Assembly: GCA_947498155.1 (NCBI GenBank)
Contig: CANMJD010000010.1
Location: 1 to 64,000, forward strand
From: an uncultured Pseudoruegeria sp.
GTDB lineage: Bacteria; Pseudomonadota; Alphaproteobacteria; Rhodobacterales; Rhodobacteraceae
Length of the DNA: 64,000 nt
Direction: 5' to 3'
Of this stretch, positions 38,101 through 45,398 are shown piece by piece. The position numbers and the translations under genes were made by a program. Under the pieces are notes generated by a model. That model did not search any database, was not told where the DNA came from, and saw only the letters and a program-made list of their open reading frames with translations. Position 1 is the stretch's first letter. Each line of letters starts with the position of its first letter.

Positions 38101-39599
38101 AGCTAGACGGCGATAAAGGTGCGTTTACCTTTGAGCAAAGCCTTGCCAGTCTTGCGGTGTTTGAACCCCAGCTGACGGGTGGCGTAACGCTGTCGGGCAA
38201 CCTGAACCGGTCAACACAAGGCTGGGGCGTTGATGTGGATGCGGTTGCCGAAGACGGATTTTCCAGCGAGATTGATGGCACGGTGTCACCGGACTTTCAG
38301 CAATTTGATATGGCGATCAGCGGCAGTGCGCCACTGGCCATTGCCAATGCCTTTATCCAGCCGCGTTCGGTGCTGGGCACAGCAAACTACAATTTGTCGA
38401 TCAAGGGTCCGCCTGCACTAGAGTCGGTCAGCGGTCAGATCAGCATCGAGGGCGGGCGCGCCTCTGCGCCGACGGTTAATCTGGCTTTGGAAAACATCGG
38501 GGCGCAGATCGCCCTGTCGGGGAGCAACCTGTCAATTGATGCCAGCACCGATGTCTCGCAGGGCGGGCAGGTCAGGATTAATGGCACGCTGGCGGCGGTT
38601 GCACCGTTTAACAGCAACCTCAGCATTGTGGTGGATGGCGTCAAGCTGACCGATCCGGCGCTTTATGACACCACCATTGACGGGGAAATCGATTTTGCCG
38701 GTCCGGCCACGGGCGGGGCGTCGATCTCCGGTGTGATCAATTTGGGCGAAACCAATGTGCGCATTCCGACCTCTTCTGTCGGGATTTCCGCCGCCCCCGA
38801 AGGCATCGTGTATTTGAACGAAACACGGGCGCAATTTGTAACGCGAGAGCGGGCAGGGTTCATCCCAAAAGAAGACACCGGTGGCAACGGCGGGCCGTCC
38901 GTCGCCTTTCCGCTTAACGTGGCGGTGAATGCCGATCAGCGCATCACAATCAGGGGCCGTGGTCTGGATCTGGTGTTGGGCGGTGATATCCTGTTGACCG
39001 GCAGCACCAATAACATTCTGTCGGAAGGGGAATTTGATCTGATCCGTGGGCAACTGAATTTCCTGAGCAAACGGCTTACGCTGGAGGAAGCCAACATTGC
39101 GCTATTGGGCGGGTTGATGCCGTTTATTCATATCGAAGCGGTCACCGATATTCCGGATGGCACGGCGCGCATCATCATCGATGGTCCGGCCGCTGATCCC
39201 GATTTCGAATTCACCTCTGATCCGGATTTGCCGGACGATGAAGTGCTTGCCCAAATCCTGTTTGGCAAATCGCTTTCTGATCTGAGTGCGCTGCAAACCG
39301 CACAGCTTGCGGCCTCTGTCGCAGAGCTTGCAGGGGGCAAAAGCATCGGATTGGTGTCGGGCATTCGGGATTCTCTCGGGCTGGATGATCTGAACCTTGA
39401 AACAAATTCCGAAGGCAACGCCACGGTGCGGGCGGGGCGGCAATTGACCGAGGACATCTACACCGATGTGGCTGTTGATTCCGAAGGGGAAACAGAACTG
39501 AATATCAATCTGGATGTTACCGACAATTTCACCGCCAAAGCCTCTGTCGGATCTGACGGCGAGAGCAGCCTCGGTTTCTTTTTCCAAAAGGATTATTAA
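35148..39599 (+). CDS. tamB: Translocation and assembly module protein TamB
   Basis: An inner-membrane anchored periplasmic bridge of 1483 residues, member of the AsmA/TamB lipid-transport family. It starts with TTG and a signal-anchor (MKRFLFIVLCLLWPLGV). The long middle is beta-helical, rich in alternating hydrophobic residues. The C-terminal DUF490 domain is clear: LTGSTNNILSEGEFDLIRGQLNFL, then DPDLPDDEVLAQILFGKSLSDLSALQTAQLA, ending in a Phe-rich FFFQKDY that should dock on TamA. Four in-register tandem repeats of about 133 residues lie at 36579-38177, described separately. It directly follows and overlaps tamA. Confidence 0.93.
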   Translation: MKRFLFIVLCLLWPLGVNAQETTPEGDGGRMSRLIESSLSGPGRTVTVRGFRGALSARATLEELTFSDADGPWLILRNAAFDWKRSALLRRRLEVNELVAEELEVLRKPNVPTTESAPKAAAATEFALPELPVSVEVNKFAIEQIALGPDFLGEEVLASLGGRILLIDGEGLVELEMLRQNGPKDDLRLNGSYSNETKILSIDLSLEEEAKGLVSTLAGFPGQPSVALNLKGLGPLNQFQADLNLKTDDEDRLTGVIRLQEAEADGLQFSADINGDVAPLFDANYQDFLGNDLQLDVVGVRAANGALTLSELDFRAASVTLDGSLELSENLWPRKINLTGEIAPPEGQSHVLLPLSGPETDLSKLDLSVSFDHEAGDSWTASLWLQGLERDTLALGGASLIGQGSLTGSDGQLPGAVQANLILGATELSLDNPELDALLAQPISATTTLDWTKGGALNITAFDAQVAGAAAQGSAVLRDLAKGLRVSVQAAADLADLSLYADLAGLDLSGAAGVDVTAETAIVGGTFDVVVTGGATNLSLGDAQLDDMIGGQSELTLSAKRDTTGTTLRELTLNGQDVALTADGTITPTGGGSLNFDAKASSLTAKGQANFSDMQAGITIDADATLKADDLSEFAALAGVPIAGQIALDVSGGGNLKAQNFDATAKGNASDFVVGIAALDDLIGGRAKIDVSAAKTGTDIILRNLLLETEDIDVKASGTVGAQTGALQFDAQVASLTANGTADLSDMSDGITVTTKTAASVGDLSDFAELAGLPLAGQVSLDLSGSGNLAGLSFDAEVKASANDLVTGIEQADQLIGGTALIDISAARSGNDIDIRRFTATAKEVDVTASGKVDNNGGAIDFDARVATASAKGQAQLSDMDKGISIATSSSVAVSDLRPIGDMIGQSLSGAVDISLQASANVESQDFDAVLSGTMDSLGIGIAQVDQLFTGATTLAVSAQKQGTALTLRELTVDGSQLDLSASGQLDGDKGAFTFEQSLASLAVFEPQLTGGVTLSGNLNRSTQGWGVDVDAVAEDGFSSEIDGTVSPDFQQFDMAISGSAPLAIANAFIQPRSVLGTANYNLSIKGPPALESVSGQISIEGGRASAPTVNLALENIGAQIALSGSNLSIDASTDVSQGGQVRINGTLAAVAPFNSNLSIVVDGVKLTDPALYDTTIDGEIDFAGPATGGASISGVINLGETNVRIPTSSVGISAAPEGIVYLNETRAQFVTRERAGFIPKEDTGGNGGPSVAFPLNVAVNADQRITIRGRGLDLVLGGDILLTGSTNNILSEGEFDLIRGQLNFLSKRLTLEEANIALLGGLMPFIHIEAVTDIPDGTARIIIDGPAADPDFEFTSDPDLPDDEVLAQILFGKSLSDLSALQTAQLAASVAELAGGKSIGLVSGIRDSLGLDDLNLETNSEGNATVRAGRQLTEDIYTDVAVDSEGETELNINLDVTDNFTAKASVGSDGESSLGFFFQKDY
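36579..38177 (+). repeat. Four tandem 133-residue repeats within tamB
   Basis: Starting with R/S-D-(L/M)-x-x-G at 36579, 36981, 37380 and 37779, four consecutive blocks of 402, 399, 399 and about 399 bases share the same protein pattern: a SDM..GI start, then (L)SEF/LSDFAELAG, (L)AGQ(V/I)xLD(V/L)SGxGNLxxxxFDA, LDDLIGG, and an ending FDA.VASLTAxGxAxL. The proteins differ at many positions, so these are old duplications. Confidence 0.85.
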
Positions 39600-39618
39600 G
39601 CGTCGGTCTTGCGCCGGT

Positions 39619-39669
39619 GATACCGTCTTCGGCGTAAGGTCAAAGGAATCTGTTGCGCATCACGGTATC
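39619..39669 (+). promoter_or_regulatory. Inverted repeat in the speA leader
   Basis: GATACCGT at 39619-39626 and ACGGTATC at 39662-39669 are perfect eight-base complements spaced 35 bases apart in the 121-base gap between tamB and speA. A direct repeat (GCATCGCT, twice before the speA ATG at 39721) follows. It could form an RNA stem in the speA leader or be an operator pair. I do not recognise a known riboswitch. Confidence 0.4.
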
Positions 39670-39720
39670 CTTTGCAAAAGAGGCATCCTTGGGCATCGCT
39701 GATGAAAAGGTGGCATCGCT

Positions 39721-41604
39721 ATGAACGACATATTGGCTGAAACCATTTATGGGTTAGACCGCTGGGGACATGATCTTCTTTGTGTGTTGGGGGACGGGGA
39801 TGTCGCGCTAAAAAACCCGATGATGCCCGAGGCACCGCCTATCAGCCTGCCGGAAATCATTCGCGATTTGAATGAACGGGGCATTCAGGCGCCGCTGCTG
39901 TTACGGGTGACGGCTTTTCTGGAAGCAGAGATCAAACGCATCAACGAAGGTTTTGGCGATGCGATAGACCGCACCGGTTACAAGGGAGACTATCGGGGCG
40001 TTTTTCCGATCAAGGTCAACCAGCAAGCGCAGGTCGTGGACCGTATCGTCGAAGCAGGGCGGGCCTATAGCTATGGGCTGGAAGCAGGCTCTAAGCCCGA
40101 GCTGGTGATCGCTTTGGCGCATCGGTTGCCCAAAGAGGCGATGATTGTCTGCAACGGCGTAAAAGATGCTGAATTCATTCGCTTGGCGATCCTGTCGCGC
40201 AAGCTTGGTTTTAACACGGTGATTGTGCTGGAAAGCGCCAAAGAGCTTGAAACTGTCATCGAGGTGGTGCGTGAATTAGGTGAGGAACCCCTGCTGGGGG
40301 TCCGGGTTAAACTGACCCACCGTATTGGCGGCAACTGGGCGGAAAGCTCGGGCGATCGGTCCAGTTTCGGGATGAATACCGACCAACTGATTGCCGTTGT
40401 TGACCGCCTCAAAGAAGAAGGCCTGCTGCATTGTCTGAAATTGCAGCACAGCCATTTGGGCAGTCAAGTGCCGGATGTTAACGACGTGCGCCATGCGGTG
40501 ACCGAAGCCTGCCGCTTCTTTGTAGAGCTGATCTCGGAAGGGGCCGAATTGACCCATCTTGATCTGGGCGGCGGTCTTGGAGTGGATTACACAGGCGAAA
40601 AAATCGCCAGTGAAAACTCGGTCAACTACACGGTCGAAGAATACTGTACCAATGTGGTGGAAACCGTCGCCTATGCGATGGACGAGGCCGAAATCGCCCA
40701 TCCGACCCTGATCACCGAAAGCGGGCGGGCGGTGGTTGCGACCTCTTCGATGTTGATCTTCAATGTGTTGGAAGCTACCTTTTATGACGCGGATTCCGCA
40801 GCCGATCCGGCAGAGGACGACCACCATCACGTCGGTGATCTGGCGGCAATTCAGGGCTATCTGACAGAAGCACGCTTGCAGGAATGCTTGAATGACGCGA
40901 CTTTCTATCGGGACGAATTGCGTGCCCTGTTCCGGCGTGGGTATATCGATCTGCGGCAGATGGCGCGGGCCGAACGAATCTATCTGCACCTGATGGCCCG
41001 CATCAAGGAACTGGCCCCGCGCATCACCACCACACCGGAAATCGATGCGCAGCTGGAAAAGCTGGCGGATATTTATCATTGCAATTTTTCGCTGTTCCAA
41101 TCCTTGCCCGATGTCTGGGCGATTGATCAGTTGCATCCGATTATTCCGCTTCAAAACCTGAACATAGAGCCGGACCGGCGGGTTGTTCTGTCAGATATCA
41201 CCTGCGATTCCGACGGCAAAATCAACCGCTTCATTCTGGCAGACGGGATTTCACCGTCTCTGCCAGTGCACAGCCTGCCCGAAGACAGGCCGTATTATCT
41301 GGGTGTGTTTTTTGTCGGCGCCTATCAGGAAACGCTGGGGGATTTGCACAATCTATTTGGCGATACAAATGTGGCTACGATTGCCTTGCGCGAAGACGGC
41401 CATTTTGATCTGCTGCACGAACAAGAAGGCGATACCATCGCCGAGGTCATGTCCTATGTGGAATATGACCCGAAAGACTGCATCGACGCCTTCCGCCGGA
41501 TGGTGGATGAGGCGATCTCTCGCAAAACGTTGAACGTTGCCGACCGCAAAGCGCTGATGGGCGCCTATCGCGAAAGCATCGAAGGCTATACCTATTACGA
41601 ATGA
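39721..41604 (+). CDS. speA: Biosynthetic arginine decarboxylase
   Basis: PLP enzyme of 627 residues that converts arginine to agmatine, the first step of the polyamine operon here. The PLP lysine is in GVFPIKVNQQAQVVDRI; the glycine-rich phosphate site is DLGGGLGVDYTGEK; the C-terminal domain includes the substrate-cysteine region YLGVFFVGAYQETLGDLHNLFGDT. Length is normal for SpeA of the aspartate-aminotransferase-unrelated, alanine-racemase fold. It heads a four-gene run: speA, carboxyspermidine dehydrogenase, decarboxylase and agmatinase. Confidence 0.94.
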   Translation: MNDILAETIYGLDRWGHDLLCVLGDGDVALKNPMMPEAPPISLPEIIRDLNERGIQAPLLLRVTAFLEAEIKRINEGFGDAIDRTGYKGDYRGVFPIKVNQQAQVVDRIVEAGRAYSYGLEAGSKPELVIALAHRLPKEAMIVCNGVKDAEFIRLAILSRKLGFNTVIVLESAKELETVIEVVRELGEEPLLGVRVKLTHRIGGNWAESSGDRSSFGMNTDQLIAVVDRLKEEGLLHCLKLQHSHLGSQVPDVNDVRHAVTEACRFFVELISEGAELTHLDLGGGLGVDYTGEKIASENSVNYTVEEYCTNVVETVAYAMDEAEIAHPTLITESGRAVVATSSMLIFNVLEATFYDADSAADPAEDDHHHVGDLAAIQGYLTEARLQECLNDATFYRDELRALFRRGYIDLRQMARAERIYLHLMARIKELAPRITTTPEIDAQLEKLADIYHCNFSLFQSLPDVWAIDQLHPIIPLQNLNIEPDRRVVLSDITCDSDGKINRFILADGISPSLPVHSLPEDRPYYLGVFFVGAYQETLGDLHNLFGDTNVATIALREDGHFDLLHEQEGDTIAEVMSYVEYDPKDCIDAFRRMVDEAISRKTLNVADRKALMGAYRESIEGYTYYE

Positions 41605-41631
41605 TGTGTCACATCAAAGGGAGACAGAACC

Positions 41632-42843
41632 ATGGGTAAAACACTCGTTGTCGGTGCGGGGGGCGTATCCCACGCCGCCGTGCATAAAATGGCGATGAAC
41701 AGTGATATTTTCACCGAAATCACGCTGGCCAGCCGAACCAAGTCCAAATGCGATGACATCGCGGCAGCCGTAAAAGATCGGGTGGGCGTAGAAATCAAAA
41801 CCGCGGCGTTGGATGCCATGGATGTCGCTGCCACCGTGGCTTTGATCCGCGAAACCGGCGCGGAGCTTCTGGTCAATCTGGCGCTGCCCTATCAGGATCT
41901 GGTGCTGATGGATGCCTGCCTTGAGGGGGGCTGTCACTATCTGGATACTGCCAACTATGAGCCCGAGGACGTGGCGAAATTCGAATACCACTGGCAGTGG
42001 GCCTATCAGGAAAAATTCGAAGAGGCCGGTTTGACAGCGATTCTGGGCTCGGGTTTTGATCCGGGGGTCACGAGCGTCTTTGCAACTTGGCTGAAGAAAC
42101 ACAAGCTGGACACCATTCGCCAAATCGACATTCTGGATGCCAATGGCGGCGATAACGGTCAGGCTTTTGCCACCAATTTCAACCCTGAAATCAACCTGCG
42201 CGAAGTGTTGGCCGAAGTGCGTCATTGGGAAAATGGCGCATGGCAGCATAGTCCGGCGCTGACCACCAAGGTCACTTTCGACTTCCCCGGTGTCGGCGAA
42301 AAGAACATGTACCAGATGTATCACGAGGAGTTGGAGTCGCTCTCAACCCATTTCCCCGAGATTGAGCGGGCGCGTTTCTGGATGACCTTTGGCGATGCCT
42401 ACATCATGCATGCGACGGTATTGCAGAATGTCGGCATGACGCGCATCGATCCGGTGATGCATGACGGCAAGGAAATCATCCCGATCCAGTTCCTGAAAAC
42501 ACTGCTGCCCGATCCCGGTGATCTGGGTGCACTTACCAAGGGTAAGGCCTGTATCGGCGATATCGCAACAGGGCAGGCCAAGGATGGTTCCGGCGAAAAG
42601 ACCTTTTATATCTATAACATCTGCGACCATGAGGAATGTTACGCCGAGGTCGGTTCACAGGCGGTGTCTTACACCACCGGCGTACCTGCCATGATCGGCG
42701 CTGCGCAAATCCTCAAGGGAAACTGGAAAGATCCCGGTGTCTGGAACATGGAGCAGCTCGATCCCGATGACTTTATGGATATGCTCAACAGCCAAGGTCT
42801 GCCCTGGCAGGTCCATGAGTTGGACGGACCGGTAAGCTTCTGA
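41632..42843 (+). CDS. Carboxyspermidine dehydrogenase (saccharopine dehydrogenase-like)
   Basis: A 403-residue NAD(P)H enzyme of the Lys9 family. The N-terminal nucleotide motif is VVGAGGVSHAAVHKM; LGSGFDPGVTSVFATWLKKH follows in the middle, and YEPEDVAKFEYHWQWAYQEKFEEAGL is typical of the carboxy(nor)spermidine dehydrogenases. It condenses putrescine with aspartate semialdehyde and reduces the product to carboxyspermidine. An AGGGAGACAG ribosome site lies ahead of the ATG. The neighbours speA, nspC and speB fit this step exactly. A saccharopine dehydrogenase name is common in databases but the context argues against it. Confidence 0.9.
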   Translation: MGKTLVVGAGGVSHAAVHKMAMNSDIFTEITLASRTKSKCDDIAAAVKDRVGVEIKTAALDAMDVAATVALIRETGAELLVNLALPYQDLVLMDACLEGGCHYLDTANYEPEDVAKFEYHWQWAYQEKFEEAGLTAILGSGFDPGVTSVFATWLKKHKLDTIRQIDILDANGGDNGQAFATNFNPEINLREVLAEVRHWENGAWQHSPALTTKVTFDFPGVGEKNMYQMYHEELESLSTHFPEIERARFWMTFGDAYIMHATVLQNVGMTRIDPVMHDGKEIIPIQFLKTLLPDPGDLGALTKGKACIGDIATGQAKDGSGEKTFYIYNICDHEECYAEVGSQAVSYTTGVPAMIGAAQILKGNWKDPGVWNMEQLDPDDFMDMLNSQGLPWQVHELDGPVSF

Positions 42844-42850
42844 TCCTACT

Positions 42851-42898
42851 CTACTTTGTTCCATAAATATCCCGGGGGTGCGGGGGCCGCGCCCCCGC
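42851..42898 (+). repeat. Roseobacter-type intergenic motif, copy 2, with hairpin
   Basis: CTACTTTGTTC, CATAAATATCCC and a GC-rich run ending in a strong hairpin: GCGGGGGC at 42880-42887 pairs with GCCCCCGC at 42891-42898, then TCTTTCTTTG follows. Copy 1 lies at 7051-7083 on the other strand. The hairpin with the T-rich tail might reduce transcription between the dehydrogenase and nspC genes. Confidence 0.6.
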
Positions 42899-42925
42899 TC
42901 TTTCTTTGTCACGCGGAGCGCTACC

Positions 42926-44095
42926 ATGGCAGAAATGATGCAAACCCAAGCCGGCGAGGCCGGTGCTTTCGCTTCTTTTGACCTGAGCCGCGTGCCCAGC
43001 CCCTGTTTCGTCGTCGATGAGGCCGCCCTGCGCCGCAATTTACAGATCCTCGCGGATCTGGGTCAGCAGTCCGGTGCCCATGTGCTTTCGGCCCTAAAGG
43101 CCTTTTCGATGTTTTCCGTCGCCCCTGTGCTGCGCGAATATCTGGGCGGCACCTGCGCCAGTGGTCTTTATGAGGCCCGCCTTGCCCGCGAAGAATACGG
43201 CGGTGAACTTGCCACTTTCTGTGCCGGCTATAAAGCCAGCGAAATCGACGAGATCATCGCCCTGTCGGACCATATGATTTTCAATTCACCGGCTCAAAAA
43301 GACCGGTTTCTTGCACAATGTCGGACGGGGGGCGTTGATGTTGGACTGCGGATCAACCCCGAGCATTCCGAAGGTGAAATCCCGAAATACGACCCCTGTG
43401 CGCCGTGCTCGCGCCTCGGTATGCCGGTCTCGCAATTGACTGCGGAAATCCTGAACGGGGTAGATGGCATCCATATGCATACGCTCTGCGAGCAGGGTTT
43501 TGCCCCCTTGAAACGCACATGGGACAGCGTCGCGCCCAAGCTTGCGCCCTATTTCGAGCAATTGAAATGGATCAACTTTGGTGGCGGCCACCATATCACC
43601 CGCGCCGATTATGACCGCAACGGGTTGATTCCTTTTATCAAAGAGGTGCGCGCCCAAACCGGCTGCGAGATCTATCTGGAACCGGGCGAGGCTGTGGCCT
43701 TGGATGCGGGTATTCTGATCGGTGAAATCCTGGATCTGCCGGTCAATGACATGGCGCTGGCGATCACCGATATTTCGGCCACTTGTCATATGCCCGATGT
43801 GATCGAGGCCCCGTATCGCCCGGCCTTGTTGGGCGAGTCCGAGACCGGCCACACCTATCGCCTTGGCGGGCCGTCCTGCCTCGCAGGGGATGTGATTGGC
43901 GATTACACTTGGGACAAACCTCTGAGCATCGGGCAGCGTTTCGCCTTTCTGGATCAGGCACATTATTCGATGGTTAAGACCAATACGTTTAATGGCGTGG
44001 CCTTGCCTGCTATCGCGCTATGGAACAGTGACACCGATAGCCTGCGGATGATCCGTGAATTTGGCTACGAAGACTTTAAGGACCGCCTGTCATGA
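42926..44095 (+). CDS. nspC: Carboxynorspermidine/carboxyspermidine decarboxylase
   Basis: A 389-residue PLP enzyme that decarboxylates carboxyspermidine to spermidine. The start at 42926 (MAEMMQTQAGEAG) follows a GCGGAGCG site; an upstream frame to 42878 lies in the intergenic hairpin. The N-terminal PLP lysine is in VLSALKAFSMFSVAPVL, the glycine block is WINFGGGHHITRADYD, and the C-terminal active-site cysteine is in LGGPSCLAGDVIGDY. It overlaps speB by four bases. Together with the gene before it this gives spermidine without AdoMet decarboxylase. Confidence 0.92.
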   Translation: MAEMMQTQAGEAGAFASFDLSRVPSPCFVVDEAALRRNLQILADLGQQSGAHVLSALKAFSMFSVAPVLREYLGGTCASGLYEARLAREEYGGELATFCAGYKASEIDEIIALSDHMIFNSPAQKDRFLAQCRTGGVDVGLRINPEHSEGEIPKYDPCAPCSRLGMPVSQLTAEILNGVDGIHMHTLCEQGFAPLKRTWDSVAPKLAPYFEQLKWINFGGGHHITRADYDRNGLIPFIKEVRAQTGCEIYLEPGEAVALDAGILIGEILDLPVNDMALAITDISATCHMPDVIEAPYRPALLGESETGHTYRLGGPSCLAGDVIGDYTWDKPLSIGQRFAFLDQAHYSMVKTNTFNGVALPAIALWNSDTDSLRMIREFGYEDFKDRLS

Positions 44096-44937
44096 GCATT
44101 TTTCTGGAAAGCGAATTGAGTACTGCGGAGCGCGCGGTAACGTCAAAGTTTCACATCATCCCGATGCCGCTGGAAAAAACGGTTTCTTACGGGGCAGGCA
44201 CCGCGATGGGCCCCGCCGCGATCCTTGAGGCCTCTAATGAATTGGAGCGGATTTGCGTTGGCAAAGAACCCTGTCTTGCCGGTATTTTTACCGAGGAACC
44301 TGTGTCCTGTGACGGCAGCCTGCCAGACATTATGGAAAGATTGGCCCAACGGACAGAGGCTTCGGTGCGGGCAGGGCAAATCCCTGTGACCCTTGGCGGC
44401 GAGCATTCGCTGACCTACGGCGCGGTGACAGGGGTGCAGCGGGCCTTGGGGCAGAAAGTCGGTATTATCCAGATCGATGCCCATGCCGATCTGCGCATCG
44501 CCTATCAGGGAGAAAAACACTCCCATGCATCGGTGATGAACCTGCTGACCGAAGAGGGCACTGCGCTCGCGCAATTCGGTATCCGTGCGCTGTGTCAGCA
44601 AGAGGCCGACCTGCGGAATGAACGCAATGTCTTTTATGTCGACGCCGAGGAATTGGTCGTCGGCGGTAGGATGGCAGTGGATCTGCCGGAAGATTTTCCC
44701 GACCTTGTTTATGTGAGTTTTGATGTCGACGGGCTCGACCCCTCGATTATGCCCGCCACCGGCACCCCGGTTCCCGGCGGTCTTGGATATTATCAAGCCC
44801 TACATCTGGTGGAACACGCGCTGAAAGGGCGGCGCTGCGTTGGGTTGGACGTGGTCGAGCTTGCCCCTGATGGCAATGCGGCGTGGGATTTCACCGCCGC
44901 CCAAATTGTTTACCGATTGATGGCAGCCTGTAGCTGA
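44092..44937 (+). CDS. speB: Agmatinase
   Basis: A 281-residue manganese ureohydrolase that turns agmatine into putrescine and urea. All metal-site blocks are present: GGEHSLTYGAV, QIDAHADLRIAYQGEKHSHAS, and SFDVDGLDPSIMPATGTPVPGGL. It is coupled to nspC by an overlap. In this operon it links SpeA to the carboxyspermidine steps. Arginase-like alternatives are less likely because speA supplies agmatine. Confidence 0.92.
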   Translation: MSIFLESELSTAERAVTSKFHIIPMPLEKTVSYGAGTAMGPAAILEASNELERICVGKEPCLAGIFTEEPVSCDGSLPDIMERLAQRTEASVRAGQIPVTLGGEHSLTYGAVTGVQRALGQKVGIIQIDAHADLRIAYQGEKHSHASVMNLLTEEGTALAQFGIRALCQQEADLRNERNVFYVDAEELVVGGRMAVDLPEDFPDLVYVSFDVDGLDPSIMPATGTPVPGGLGYYQALHLVEHALKGRRCVGLDVVELAPDGNAAWDFTAAQIVYRLMAACS

Positions 44938-45398
44938 AGCTCTTGCTGCAATCGCATCGCGAGACCGAAGAGATCCTCTTGTTCACCACTGAAAAATAGG
45001 AATTCCTTTGGCTACATTGAAAAGTTAACCCTACGTCATCCTTTTAGGCTTCCGGTGCGAAGTAAAGAGTGAAAGTGCTAAACTGCATTAGATCTTCGGT
45101 AAATATTCAGAACATTTATTTAATAATTAAAGGGTGTTGCGGCTTGTTGTTAAAGTAAACTCCTTGCGGATTTTTTTTATTGGGCGAGTGTTGGATATGA
45201 AAACCCGCTTAGGATGAAAAAATATAGTTTGATTGAACTGCCTATCCGTCGCACCCTGAAATTCAGAATTTTGATTTTCTGAATATTTAAGCTCTGATGC
45301 GGATTGCCTTTCTAAGGCCCGTAGAATGCAGCGGGTGCAGCGCAAGGTTTTTGTAATGACGATATCGGATATCGGAATTGCAGGTTGGGGGATATTTT
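44938..45398. other. 461-base AT-rich gap ahead of the RTX gene
   Basis: No gene supported. The base composition is clearly more AT-rich than the flanks. It contains a stem ATTCAGAA/TTCTGAAT at 45261-45268 and 45277-45284, a T-run near 45171, and the direct repeat GATATCG twice just before the RTX start. It should hold the RTX promoter; I cannot name a binding factor. Confidence 0.6.
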
